A stretch of DNA of 64,000 bases from Galaxea fascicularis (Eukaryota; Cnidaria; Anthozoa; Scleractinia; Euphylliidae), in assembly GCA_948470475.1 (NCBI GenBank), contig OX419347.1:17855175-17919174 (forward strand), read 5' to 3'. The notes under the pieces were generated by a model, which was not told where the DNA came from, searched no databases, and saw only the letters and a list, made by a program, of their open reading frames with translations. Shown here in pieces: positions 1 through 12,410 of the stretch. How positions within the stretch are numbered: position 1 is the stretch's first letter; every line of letters starts with the position of its first letter. A program made the translations under genes and the position numbers.

Positions 1-3000
1 TTGGAGATCTGGAAGATGAGGAGCGTTGCCCATTCTCTCTTCATCGCCTTGTCTCCATTGGTAGACAATCAGGGAAACAGGCAGGGGACTGGTATGGACC
101 AGCTTCAGTGGCCCACATTCTGAGGTGGGTCCTGATAGTGTTTTTCTGTTGTAACTGTCACTCAAAAATATCATTTAGCCATATCAATAAGCACCTATGG
201 CTGACCAAAATTATTAAAGCTACTTCAATCAGCAATCAAAGTCGGCCTTTTATTCTGCCAACCCAAATTTGTTTGTTGTTGCCAGAAAACAATTGAGTCT
301 TCACTGCTGGAACATTTTTTGTTACTCTCCCTCTTCAAGAATTGTTGAAAAGGCTGCTCAATGATTGTGGACAGAGGAAGGCATCATAAGCTTCTCCATC
401 AACTAACACAAATTGCAGCAAATATTTCCAAAATTAGCAGAATTCAACAAGTCCTCTTTGGTTTCTTCCTTCTCAGGCTAGCCATGGCAGGTGGAACCCA
501 TCCTCTTCTCCATGATGTAAATATTTATGTAGCTCAAGATTGTACAGGTTTGTCTGTAAACTTAAGGCCACTTTTACACAACTTCGATAATTATTTGGGT
601 ACAACACTTCTAATATATTTTGGCAAATGACAAAAGGCTTCTACTGTTTCCCAAAGTTTGGGTATAGGAGGGTCTTATTAATTTTTATTCTATTACCATA
701 GTTATAAGTTTAGGATGTTTATCATATGAACCCTGTGTGATGCCCCAGTTCTCATGAGTCTAGTGTACGTCAGTGGTGAAGAATCTGAGCTTTAAAGGGA
801 AGGTCATGAGTACTACTCCGGTTGGGACATCTCTTTATGATAGTATTGATTAATAATTACATCTTCAATCCATTTACCAAATTTAAAAGTTTCCATGTCA
901 CTTAATTCACTCTGCCAATATTAATTTTTCTAGTACATGAACTTTTCTTTTTGTCCACAATACAGTTTACACAGATGAGGTTGAACGGCTTTGCACAAGC
1001 TGTAGAACGCATAACTGGAACTGTTCTGGTGGCAAATGGCAATCTGTTATAATTTTAGTTCCTGTGCGGCTTGGAGGTGAAGCACTGAATCCCATTTATG
1101 TGCCATGTGTAAAGGTGAGAAAGAATGGCTCATGCAAAACAAACTCTCCTTTTTTATTGCTGTTTAAGTCAGGCTTTGTGCTGGTTCTATTAAGGGACTG
1201 GGATAGGGGATAGATACCGGAGGAGGGCACAGGGGGTTGGGCAGGGAATTTAAAAGATGTATTGTGACATCACATGCTTAATGCAGAAGTTATGTTGTAA
1301 TAACCAATAATTTGGTTTTATCAACAGAGTTGATAATGTAAATTGGCCACCGTAAAAGGATTGTAAAAGCTGACGTTTTAAGTGTTTGCACTTGGATTCG
1401 CTCTGAGGAAGGACTAATGCTCAAAATGTGAGCTTTTGGAATCCTTGTAAGGTGGCTAATTTGCAGCACCAACTCCACAGATAAAGCCACATTTTTGTGT
1501 ACAACTCCCCCACAGACATAGCACCTCAGTTTCCTTAGAAACTAACCCCTTTATCCATTCCTTGCTATCTTGAATTTGTCTTTATTTTCTTTTAATCATA
1601 ATATCAAAGACCATCAGAGCTGAGGCATCACTAATGACTGTAATGAATGAACTGAGGTTTGCAGACAACAAGCCATTCCTGATCTGTTTCTTCAGTCTCT
1701 TTTTACTTTAGATCACTGTATTGGAATCATTGGTGGCCGGCCAAGACATTCTCTTTATTTTGTAGGTTTTCAGGGTGAGGAAGTTATGTTTTTATCATGA
1801 GTTTTTTGTTCTTGTGAATAATTATGGTGTTCTAAGACATCTGCCTTAATTTTTTTCATTGGTTTTTGTGCTTACCAAAATGATGAACAGGCTTACCAAA
1901 TCATGGGTTATCAACAGGGTTACCAAATGATAGGTTATCAAATTATTGATGAACAGGGTTACCAAGTGATGGGTTACCAGATTTTGAACAAGGTTACCAA
2001 ATGATGAGTTATCAAATGATGAACAGGGTTACCAAATGATGGGTTACCAAATTTGGTTTTGAGCAGAAAGGCAGTAACTTCACAGGTAGATATTTCTGTT
2101 TAGATTTATAAACTATGTGTATCTTAATCACAAAAGATTTCTTTGATGTGCTCATGGCAGGAGCAGAACTATGTTTCCAGCTAGCTACCTAATGAAACCC
2201 TGAGAAAAATTGTCATGACTGGTGATTACCTATTTCAATGCTTTATAGAGCCATTGTTAGTTTATCATCTGCCAAAAATGCATGTAAAAACGCCATAATA
2301 AAGATCTGCTTTTCCCATGGAGTCAGAAAACGTAAACAAAGAGATGTATTAGATGGGGCCACCCCTGACATATTGTATTTTCTTCAACAGATGAAAAAAT
2401 GGTTTGTTTAGATCCGCATTATTGTCAGTCTGCTGTGGATATGTCACGTGATGATTTTCCCACAGAAGTAAGGGCTACACTAGTTTGTTTTTAACCGAAG
2501 GCAACTTTCAGATCATTTAGAGTATGTAAGTCTTTAATTTTTTAAGCAAAAGTCTAAGTGAGACTTCGTTTAAATAATTTGGGTTTTTGCAGTTATAAAT
2601 AACAAGGGATAGAGACTCAGGGAGGCTTGTTAAAGAATCATTACACAATAACCAACATTTTTGGCTGAACTGGGCGGGAGACGAGGATATCCTACCCTTG
2701 CACAAAAGGTGAAAGGTTTCCAAAAGTGCCAACATCACACCAGACATGCCGCTTATACTTCTTTGTTCAAACGATTTGCTGTGTCTGTTTTCAGTCATTC
2801 CACAGTATCCAGCCACGCACCATGTCATTCAAGAAGATGGATCCCTCCTGTACAATAGGTTTCTATTGTGATTCTAAAGCTGACTTTGAGTTGTTTCGAC
2901 AGCAAACAACAGAAGTAAGCAACTTCAATATCTCTTAAATAGATAGTGAAAATGAAAGAAATACCTTACGGAACTAATTAAATCCCAGCGGGGATATACG

Positions 3001-3540
3001 GGGGGCGTTGGAGAGGGGTTTCAGCCGACTCCGCCCCGCCCCCAAACCTCTCGCGATTCGCCCGTTTTTTGTCTGTAAATAAATTCTTTGCAGTAAGTCG
3101 CACGCGTGGCCCAAATGGGAGAGCAAGCTCGCAAGCTATGGTGAGCGACAAAAATGTTGCTGCACCCTGCTGCAACAGGATTCTAAACTACCGGAAATAC
3201 AACAGAAATTAAGCCCCATGGTCCTCCACGCGCCACTATCTAGTGTCAGGAAGACAGACAGCTGGATTCAGGAGTTATGTTCACACAGAAAAGGACTATC
3301 TACCTTTTCCTTTCTTTGATCAAGGTTTTGCGACCTCCAATGCAACGTGGTGACTACCCTATGTTCATTTTTGCATCGCATCGCAAAGCGCCGGCTTCCG
3401 ATAACGTGGTTCGCAGTGCAGGCCTGTCCGAGAGCCTTCTGGAGAACCCGTGCCCTGGGATTGAGCTTGAGAAAACACATGACAGTGCTCCACCAACTTT
3501 AAGCTGCTCCCCACCCCCGGAGGAGTACGTCGTTCTTTGA
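1..3540 (+). CDS. ATG4: Cysteine protease ATG4 (ATG4C/D type), 3' part, seven exons
   Basis: ATG4 proteases process ATG8/LC3-family proteins at their C-terminal glycine and remove them from lipid during autophagy, in the cytosol. Exons read as 1-124 (left edge open), 477-547, 966-1114, 1696-1774, 2391-2467, 2795-2914 and 3325-3540, and all phases join without a stop. Landmarks in order: [11 protein letters not shown], the [13 protein letters not shown] block, VYVAQDCTV-type motif (here [14 protein letters not shown]), [23 protein letters not shown], then LDPHYC, which holds the catalytic Asp and His, and [11 protein letters not shown]. The tail ends in EEYVVL, like the C-termini of animal ATG4C/D, and the stop is at 3538-3540. 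The exons bearing the catalytic Cys lie before position 1. The ORF is open upstream of 477, but family conservation starts at the strong acceptor ending at 476. Family assignment is firm; C versus D is not resolved. Confidence 0.93.
1875..2050. repeat. Imperfect minisatellite in an ATG4 intron
   Basis: At least five variable repeats of a GGTTACCAAATGATG-like word, with GGGTTATCAA and GAACAGGGTTACC variants, lie in the intron between the exons ending at 1774 and starting at 2391. It is probably a slippage repeat with no coding role. Confidence 0.75.
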
Positions 3541-6500
3541 TACTTTATCCCCTTGGGGGGAGGATGGCTAGGTACCTATGAGACCGAAAGAAATCTCCGA
3601 GAGCAAAGTGATATGCCTGCTGGGGTGGGGTAAGAAGGTGATTTGTGATCGCGGGATCCGGATTCCAGTTGGCCAAAATGAAAGCGACCACAATGGTGAA
3701 AACGAGAAAAACGTTTGAGAAGAATTCATGGATTTTTGCTGAACGTACTCGTAATCTCGGTTGTCGTTCATGGAGAAGTGCTTTCGCTGGGTCGACTCTG
3801 CTCTTGATGTCGCTTCAACAATTGTTTTTCTTGACGGCATGATTACATACACTCAGTGTAAACTTGACATGCAACCTGCACCGGGAAAGTTAGGGCAAAA
3901 TATTTGAAATGCCAGTTTGTGTTTTCTCGCATCTTTGTAGGTCCTTTAATAGGGGATATTTGGATAACTTGATATAGTTTTTATCTGCGCATTTTTTTTT
4001 TCGTTGAACAGTTAATGAATCCTAAGCTCTTCGAAAAGAAAATTATAACAAAAAGTAACAGAAGCTTGCCCTCAAATCTCTGAGCTTTTAGCGTTTCGAA
4101 AATCCTAGCCGACCCTTTATTTTCCCCACCATTTTTTTTTTTTGCGAGAGGAAAACAAATTTTTATTCTTTTATTTGAACACGGTCGATTCATAAGTTCA
4201 TAAACGTTGAAGAAAACGCTAAGATACCTTCCCTTGTTGCATTCAGCACAAAAAAACAACGACTAAACGAAATTACAAACTCTAGTTATTTTGTTTGAAT
4301 ACGTTTTGTGTTCTAGTAGAAGCTGAGTTAAATTAACTTTTTAGTAAGATTGGTTTTGTACGTAACCAGTATGAAGAATTGGCTGTCAAGATGAAATTCT
4401 CCCAACTTGTCGTAAAGATGTATTAACCCTTTCAATCCTAATATCAGAATGGATTTTCTCCACACTGTTCTTCATACATTTCCTATGGTAATGATGAGAA
4501 TTTGTTGAACAATCAAGACCTTTGTTACTTGTTGATCATTTTCTTTTTTCTCACACCCTGTGCGTTTGATTGAGCAGTGTTATCAGTTAGAGAAATTAAC
4601 CATTGGTCACTATTAGGAGTTAAAGGGTTCAGATAAGCATGGAGAATTAGTATTTTGACTATAAGGGTACAAGGGCTTGAGACCTGTGTCTTCTTCACAG
4701 TTCATTCGTCAGGGGACTACGATATCGTGGAATCCTCCAAAATATTCAGTGTCACACTCTTTACTTTGTAAAGAAACCTTCAGCCAATGGCAAAAACAAA
4801 CTGACATGTTTGAGAGACACTAAAAAGTCTCACCACATGTTGCAATATTCACTTTTATCACACCCATTTTGAAATCACTCGTCATTCGTGAAATCTGATT
4901 GGCTCCCAACAGGGCAATTTATTCCCAGATTACACCATTTTTTGCTCTAATTACATCCTTTTTTTAAGCCCATCAAAATTTAAAACTGGTTTTCCTCAAG
5001 TGAACATTAAATAAATATTAATATTGACAAAAACCTGTGGGTGTGGGTAATTGAACTTCGTGTCGTGCAATTTTGGTCTAAAATCATACTTGTGATTTTG
5101 AAATCACGCGAACCAGATTTTAAGTTTTCTTTGAAATTACGCGGTATCTCTTCAGGAAACATCATTTTTAGGGGTTGTTTGTTTTTTTTCGTTTTGCCGA
5201 CAAATATTTTATATGTATTGAGCTCCTGTGGAAAATAACACTTATAGTTTGTCAATCTATGGAAGTTTGCCCCCGTAACAAACAGGAAAATTTTATGACA
5301 CGAGAAATTGTACAAATTAAATATCTTTTGCAAACATGATTTAATTGAGCATTACCTTCACAAGGCCACGAAATTTCATTTGATGCCGGTTTTCTATTTA
5401 ATTAGAAAATGTTTAAATTATCAAATAAAAGTAATAGACAGCTAATAGCGTGCATAGCTGGTGTGGTAAGTGGCCGCATATTTTTGCGCGGGAACGCGCA
5501 TAGGAATGTTTAGGCCCGCGCGTATTTCTCGCGAGTCCTCGCTCGAAATCGCTCTCTGCTCGACTTTTGCATCCCGATGGTGGGATTTATATGCAATGTT
5601 CTGTAAATAAGAGGTACATGTAATATTGAAAACTTCAGAGATTGTGTAACAAAAATGAGAAATTTTATATTTTTTATTAATAAACGATGATGAAATGAAT
5701 GCATTTATTTCAACCATCGGCTCTTTAAACTTTGAATTATAAACATAAACTCATAACAAAAGTGCTACCCTACGACGACTTACAAAGTTCGCAGGCTTTG
5801 CGAGATTTCCTCAACGTCGAAGACCACAAAAACGACCGGCTTTAGTAGTTGACATTGTACATGGCCTATGGTCCTAAACACAAGTTCATCTGATCATGTT
5901 TCTCATTTACTAAGTAGAGTAGAGTAGGAAATTTATTCCAGTGCCAGATCTTATAGCAGTGATTGAAGCAATACACCACATTTTCCATCGGTTTCCCGGC
6001 GCAATAAACCCCGACGGGATGTTGGAGAACACGAGACAAGTTTGTAAATCACGAGCCTCCGGCTCGTGATTTTACAGGATTTTTGAGTGTTCTTTTAACA
6101 TCCCATCTAAAGTCCCATCTAAAATAATTGGAAGTAATAACAAGGAGTTTCACGAGTTTTGAACGAGTTTACCCGTAAAATAAACCACTGCTTTTTGACT
6201 AATCAGAACGCGCGTAGTATCCGCTCAGTTATTTTACAAGAACTGCAAATTGGGGACACCATTCTAAAGCCTTAATTTCTAAAAGGATGAGTATTAAAAT
6301 GTTTGACTTGATACAAGAAGCTCAACTTCACTCAAGAAAAGTCAAGCAAAAAGCAAACATGAGATCGACACAAGCGATGTATTTCACGAGTATCGATATC
6401 CGCAACTGTGGTTTCCAGTAGAGGGTATCGAAATTTAGCTGATGATGAAATGTTATATTCATTGGTCCTCTTCGACCCCGACTTTCGAAATTAGCACACC

Positions 6501-6624
6501 TGGTTCTCTTTTTGTTCGAATATTACTTGGAAAAAAGAGGGAGTGTTTTTTGAGTTAACACCTTCACAATGCTACATCCTGGTCACACCATTCATCTTGA
6601 TAGAATGTGTCGATGTTTCAATTG
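3541..6624. other. Intergenic spacer, no gene recognised
   Basis: No exon with family similarity was found between the ATG4 stop and the first methyltransferase copy. The spacer holds a MITE-like element at 4423-4629 and, from about 5240, the start of the duplicated unit. A hairpin near 6046-6076 (ATCACGAGCC then GGCTCGTGAT) is part of a foldback whose counterpart sits near 13045 in the second unit. Open frames here are short and lack coding character. Confidence 0.6.
4423..4629. mobile_element. MITE-like element with TTAACCCTTT ends
   Basis: The ends are inverted: TTAACCCTTTCAATCCTAAT on the left and TATTAGGAGTTAAAGGGTT on the right, about 207 bp apart, with no coding capacity. A similar element with TTAACCCTATAAACC ends lies at 42690-42886, so this looks like a dispersed non-autonomous DNA transposon family. 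Confidence 0.65.
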
Positions 6625-8500
6625 TTACTCCAGTACTTTGTATGTGATCAGGTAACAATACCGATATCGTTCCTCGTTCGGACTGCTGTGGAGCTCGCGT
6701 TTTTCTTTGAGGACCAGACTCCATTTCCCTGATTCCTCCAGTTTCTTGCAGGTTGCACTGTAGCCATACTCAACTGGATCGTACGAGTCGCAACGGATGG
6801 AAAATATAAATAGACCACCTAAAAGGAATGACACGATATAGAGTTAGTTAACTTGCAAAGCTCAACAAGGGGCTACCTACTATAGCCGTCCATTGAAAGG
6901 ACGGGAAGGCGCACAAAAATCCGAATCGCGAACTGAATGAGCCAAGGGTAGACAAAGCAAAGAAAAGAGGTTCCTCCCGCCCTTTACCAGTCTCTTGTGT
7001 GTATTTATATATGTTGTGCCGCGTAACACTATAAACACGTACAAGTGTTTTTTGTTTTCTCCTCGCTTCAGTTTCATAGAGTTCAGACTCTCGACTTTTC
7101 AGAGAGGTTGCGATTGCTTTAAGTCTAGAAAGAGTGTATACGACTACTACGTCTAGAAAGAGTGTATACGACTGTCCACTGTCCGGCAAATAGCACCCCA
7201 ACCAACTTCAACAGGCGGGTAAAAGAGAAAATTCGTTCATAGGTGTACGTTTGATTATTGGTGGAGTAGGTTTGGCTCGAACGCCCTTTCCCTCTTTGCG
7301 ACGCGCTGCCAAAAGTTGCCATTTAGCAAATCGAAGAATGTACAGCTGCTGGAGAGCTATTTTTACAACACGTTTAAGCGCCCTGCTTGAATGGAATGGT
7401 AAGAGTGGCTCGTACAAGGGATCGCTAGAATCTAGCATCCCTCTTCTTTACGTTTAGCAAGGAAACTGATCCACTTACCAGACTTTACAAACCGCGCGCA
7501 CTGTTCAATCGCTCCAGGTGTCGCTTGCCCATACACTATCACGCCCGCGCATAACACGATGTCATACTCAGCGGTATTTATCATCTCCATATGCGTGTCG
7601 GTCAAGGGTGCGCATATTAGTTTCTTGTATAGCCCTCTGCCCGCCGCCAAATTTAGCATTTCCTGTGAAATATCCAGCGCGTCGACGTTAGTGTAACCAC
7701 GCGCTTTCAACATTTCGCCAACCCCTCCAGTCCCAGCTCCGACATCCAAAATTTTCACTTCTTTTGACGGGATCTGATACACATCGGTTGAATTCATGGC
7801 TCGATCAAAGGCCTCCACACATAGGATATGTCCTTTATAGCCAGTGTTATCACTGATCTGTAATTACAACAAGCAGATACTTCAATACTCCACGAAAACC
7901 AGCGCAACCTCGTTGAGGGCTTTTCCCTGGTTCCGATTTGAAAGGGGCAAGCGTAGAACGAGATTGCGAACATAAGGGAAGAGAGCATAAAGCGCGCATG
8001 AGGTGCGAGGGGAAAGCGATGGCAGTGCGCGCTTGATTCTCCGCTTCGTTTCCCCTTTCTAGCTTCTGGCGCACAGGCTAGGAAATTGCATGAAACACGC
8101 ACCAAAGGTCATCCTAGGTGATTGAAGTGTTTAGAACAACTTTCAATTGAAGAACCAATTACTCTGACTGATCACAACACCATCAACCAATCAGAATTAC
8201 ATTTAGCCGGCGCCAAGCGCGGGAAAATATATGCATAACACAGCGATTCATCTAGGCATAAAAAAATTTTGGGGTTATAGGCACTTTAAGCACTTCGGCA
8301 AAGCATTAGACATGTACAGTTCAAGAGACAATGTTGTTAGTTGGCTGGGGGAGGGGTGAGTAGAAGAGTTCACTAAGTCACTGGTCATTCACCTTATCCC
8401 ACAGTGGAGCCATCTCATCAAAGGCCTGTTTTGAATCTTCCACAGTCGAGTTAATGTGGAGGTCCAGGATTCTTTGGGGGTATTTCACCTCGGTCGTCAT
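6625..8500 (-). CDS. METTL27: Methyltransferase-like protein 27-type SAM methyltransferase, copy 1
   Basis: Three exons on the minus strand, 8393-8500, 7479-7857 and 6625-6818, join in phases 0 and 1 to give 226 aa, close to animal METTL27 (about 245 aa). Start is the ATG at 8498-8500, just after a good acceptor, so an upstream exon should be 5' UTR. Residues 70-80 hold the SAM-binding motif I, ILDVGAGTGGVGEML, and VDALDISQEML follows with the acidic residue that usually binds the ribose. The N-terminus MTTEVKYPQRILDLH and the segment FDEMAPLWDK are typical of the family. It is a class I methyltransferase, probably cytosolic or nuclear; the substrate of METTL27 proteins is not established. 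It is the downstream-oriented partner of the copy at 13685-15706 and no break is visible. Confidence 0.85.
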
Positions 8501-9200
8501 GTTCTCTGATGTGTAGAGGTTCTGTCAAGATTCATAAATATTTATTTTATAATCTTTTTTTGTAAAATTGCTTGTAAATGACCACACCCAAAATTTTTTT
8601 AATTAGTTACATTCCTTAAATATTTTCAAAATGAGTTTATTTTTCCCAGACTCCTTTAGACTTATTTAATATGTGGTGCTAAAATGAGTTCAGTATCTTA
8701 AATGTATCTTTAAAAAAAACCTCCAATACTGTCCAAAAATGACCAAATTAGCCTCAAGGAATACCTTAAGTTGCGTTTGCCATTTTTCAGGGGTTAATTT
8801 GATAAAACTTTTACAGGTGTAATTTACAAGTGTAGCCATTGTTTTAGAGTCTGAGTTAGTTTTATAGAATTGACCCTACACCTTTACATAGCGTGCTGGA
8901 GGGTGTAAGCTTTCCGCTTTCGACCACCTTTTTCTTTAGCAATACTGATTTTGGTCACATCTTGTATTATAGAAGGAATTACTAATTACAGTCCCTCCAA
9001 TTCCAAACCAAATTTCTCCTCTTTGATATTCCCTCAAAAGTCCTTTCAAATAGGGTACACAGTACACAAATTGACCAGTTACGACTATGAAACGCCATGC
9101 CACTGGACCATACTGAACCTTTAGCAACGACCATTGCAAACATCTTTCAAAATGTAAGAGCTTTTGTTTTTACTTATCACTGAGTACCACTCTAGCCTGC

Positions 9201-9275
9201 TTGGCAAGCGAGCCCATTTCCATTTCTCTCTCTCTCTCTCCCTCTCTCTCTCTCTATATATATATATATAGAAAG
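9201..9275. repeat. CT then TA dinucleotide microsatellite
   Basis: A run of CTCTCT repeats changes directly into TATATATA at about 9255. It is followed at 9362-9398 by a near-perfect hairpin, TTTTAAACTTCCCACC paired with GGTGGGAAGTTTTAA. Confidence 0.8.
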
Positions 9276-9628
9276 AGAGAAACCATTGAGACTAAAACTC
9301 CACCAAATCCCTTCAAATCAGCCCAAGAACCACACAGGACACAAAAAGTACCACAAAGGAGTTTTAAACTTCCCACCTTAAAAGGTGGGAAGTTTTAATT
9401 GAAAATCCTTGCTAATTTTCCCTTTAAATCCGATAGGTTTTTCCTCCCATACAAAGCCTTATAATTTCACCATTACGCTGTTGTTTACAATGATTACAAA
9501 GGTCAACACAGACTGTAGAGCTTGGGCTACGCGTGGCCCAAACTCCGTTCAATGATGATGATGATAATAATAATAATAATAATAACTTAAGTCTCAAATC
9601 GTTCTAGCTGAACACGACTGCTCTACTA

Positions 9629-9766
9629 AGGGCCCGATTACATGGTGAATTTCAGCCCGGCTTCTGAAACAAATCCTCTTAAAATCGAATTGTCGATTAC
9701 ATGGAGAGGGATTCAGCCCGGTACGCAATTCAGCCCGGGCTGAAATTCGCCATGTAATCGGGCCCT
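9629..9766. mobile_element. Short MITE with AGGGCCCGATTACATGG ends
   Basis: About 138 bp bounded by inverted ends, AGGGCCCGATTACATGG on the left and CCATGTAATCGGGCCCT on the right. Internal words CAGCCCGG repeat several times. It has no coding capacity and is read as a non-autonomous DNA transposon. Confidence 0.75.
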
Positions 9767-10494
9767 AATTGGGGAGACTGTAAATCAAATAAACCCGGCA
9801 CACATTGGCGAGCGCTCTCACCACTGCGCCAACCCTGCTTCCCGATCTTTTCTTCCCTCTGTCTCTCTCGTTCGGCGTGGAGAGAAACCTATGGCTCGCA
9901 TAGCCTGCGAATACAGCCGCCTATCACGTCTGGCCGCAGGTTAGCGACCAGCACGAAGGGTCGATTGCGGAATTTTTGTTATGTTTATATATGCAACGGC
10001 TCGCGCTGGTCGTTCGCAAAAATGTCTCTGCCGGCAATGAAGATTGATCGCTTAATCACGATAGGTTAGTCAACTGAAACCTTTTTTAGCTGATGAAATG
10101 AGATTCGTGATATTTCAAACAGTTCTTCGGCACTTCTTGGGTTTAAAATCGTGGAGTAACTGGGCCATGCGCCATTTCTGACCGCTACTATCCTGGAGTT
10201 TAATTTGCCGAAGTCGTTTTGCAAAAAATGCGAACGATGAAGTCGGCTAGGAGATGAACTTCATGCACACTTCAGAAACTTATCTGTTATTGCATTACCT
10301 CGCCATGCATTTGATTGTTTCAAGGTTAAAACATTAATCCCCAGGTTGATGTGAAACATTGATCTGCCCCGCCTTCGCTCCCGAATAATAATTTAAAGCC
10401 CCACCTAATCCCGGGACCAAATCATACGGAGTAACTGGAAAATGCACCAGTATTACAGTTAAAGAAGACAAAGTGAAAAGCGATGGCAACTTAC

Positions 10495-10552
10495 CTGAAA
10501 TTAGAGAACGAAAGTGGAAGCAGCGCAGCCCATAATGACAGAATCGAGGCAT
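10495..10552 (-). other. Candidate 5' exon in duplication unit 1
   Basis: An ATG at 10552 opens a short frame that stops at a consensus GTAAGT donor (exon edge 10495). The matching position in unit 2 (19312-19414) has the same donor context. The frame does not join in phase with the ATG exon of the methyltransferase at 8393-8500, so if it is transcribed it is more likely untranslated leader or part of an unseen gene. Confidence 0.3.
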
Positions 10553-10554
10553 AG

Positions 10555-11115
10555 GCTAAAATTTGGACTGGACCCTGGACCTTGGACTCGAGACTCTGTA
10601 CTCAGGACTCTACTTTATATATGCTAGAAAAATGTGAAGGGACGTGAAAGGGGGTAGGGGATGGGGTAGGGATTAGGGGGATACAGTAGGTAGATACAGG
10701 AAATATGTATTTCCATTGATTTCTTTTCATTCTTTCTTTTCTGAGCCGATTTCAGTAATATTGTACAATAGGCCTCGACTCTCCTTTTTCTCTATTTCTT
10801 TTCAAACATGTTCAAAGTCATCCAGGCTGTTTCTCGCGCGCACCTCCTCCTAGCGTGAATGAAGGTGGAATGATATCCCCGAAATATAATGTCAAGCTTG
10901 CTTGTTCGCTGTTGAAAATGTCAAAATTGGAATATTTTTACTCTTGAGAATCCAGCACATTTTGAGAAAAAAAAGAGGGAGTGTCGAGGCCTACTGTACA
11001 GTGTTACTAACCCCCACCGACACCCCCCACCCCTCCCCACCAGTCCTTTCACATTATTTATACAGAACATATGTAAAGTGGACTCCAGAGTCCAGGGTCC
11101 AGTCCAGTTTTACCC
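10555..11115. mobile_element. Foldback element with long imperfect arms
   Basis: The left end reads GGACTGGACCCTGGACC and the right end GGGTCCAGTCCAG. Inner blocks are also inverted, for example GGCCTCGACTCTCC near 10770 with GAGTGTCGAGGCC near 10985, and the G-rich stretch near 10640 with the C-rich stretch near 11020. The element is absent from the equivalent place in unit 2, so it inserted after the duplication or was lost there. Confidence 0.65.
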
Positions 11116-12186
11116 CATGCCACGAGTCGACGCTCAAGTTGTGCGTTATTGTGCAATAACAAACGAACATGCAAGCAGTACTCCCTTCGAGGGGTGGGTT
11201 AGTCACTGAAAAAATGAAAACAAAAAGCACAGGCAACTCAAGCTATCGGCTATTATGCTCTATTGTGCAGTACTCTTTTTTTTTTTTTATAAGAACCTTT
11301 TTTATAAGAACGTGCAGGCTGAGATTAACCAGAATATTTCGGAACATGGTAAGAACATAAACTGGCTGAGAGTCAGGAACCTCTGTTGTGAACCTCTGTA
11401 TTCAATGCCGTGTGCAAAGCCAAGATGTAGGCCTTGAACCCAAGTCGTTTTCTTATCCACTCCACTTCACCAACCCGGGAAAGCTGCCAGGAACATCAAT
11501 TTTTTAACATATTTATATGTAGGTGCCCATCACTACAATGAAAGCCAACCATTTCTAAATCAGTGCTCAGGCCTAATCAGTGTAGATCAGTGCTAAAACC
11601 CTAGAACTCCTCTTTTCTTTCTGGATCCATATTTTCTAAGTTTTCTGCCTAATAAATGGGGTTGTGCTGTCGTATACGTGGCTACTCTGATGATAAGGAC
11701 TCCTGTATTGGGTAAACGTCACATGGTGTCCGCAGTCCTTTTGAGCGTTGTGAACTAGTCCTAACCCATTTCTAGACGAAACCAACGGTTTTGAAAACCG
11801 GTTTCCGTCACACACGATTGGGCATGCCCTCTTTCTGTTCCCTGCTGAAAACGTATGAGCCGACTGTGTCACAATGGAAGGAAAACAAGCTAAAATTACA
11901 ATCGTCCATTTCTTCCACTAGCGATCACAATATCACGGAAGTAACACCAGTACATTTCCAACTGGCTGTTCGCGTAGCCGCTGAGTTTACACTTTTACTC
12001 TCCCAAGCCACCTGGTTTTGTTGTGACTCGAAGGCGACTTGCCTTCCTTTGAAGGCATACAATCGCATTTCGTGACCGGAGCATTTAGAGCTTGTTGTCA
12101 ACTTTCGAGTTATTCGAGTAACTGGTTTGCCGGGTCAGGTCTCGTGCGACCAAAACGTTATTCGTTGTTAAGCGAAGGCCACCGCC

Positions 12187-12410
12187 TGGAGGGGGGAGGA
12201 ACAGAATAGGGAGGAGGGAGAAATGGTCCAAAAAAAGTTGGGAGGAGGGAGAAATAGGGGGGGGGGGAAGTAGGGAGGAGGAAGAAAAAGAAAAGTTGGG
12301 AGTAGGGAGAATTGAACTGGATGGACCTGGATGAGAAGGGAGGAGGGAGAAATTGGCTCAGAAAGTAGAGAGAAGGGAGATTTACTCCCCTGTTCCTCCC
12401 CCCTCCGCCT
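12187..12410. repeat. Homopurine minisatellite (GGGAGGAGGGAGAAAT-like)
   Basis: Purine-only words of the form GGGAGGAGGGAGAAAT recur at least four times, broken by short linkers, with an internal run of about ten G. It lies in the spacer between the two duplicated units. Confidence 0.75.

Larger units (their letters stand above)
5240..11250. repeat. Tandem segmental duplication, unit 1
   Basis: The unit starts with a stretch reading TTTGTCAATCTATGGAAGTT and runs past the methyltransferase gene to about AAAGCACAGGCAACTCAAGC near 11225. Matching blocks appear in the same order and orientation in unit 2: 5240 with 12818, 6280 with 13240, the gene itself, 9855-10010 with 18130-18290, and 10334-10552 with 19199-19414. 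The copies have diverged by point changes and by insertions private to one unit, such as the foldback at 10555-11115. Borders are approximate, set by eye. Confidence 0.8.

Noticed and set aside
361..476. Upstream extension of the ATG4 exon at 477
   Set aside because: The frame is open, but family conservation and a strong pyrimidine-rich acceptor place the exon start at 477; the extra residues do not fit ATG4.
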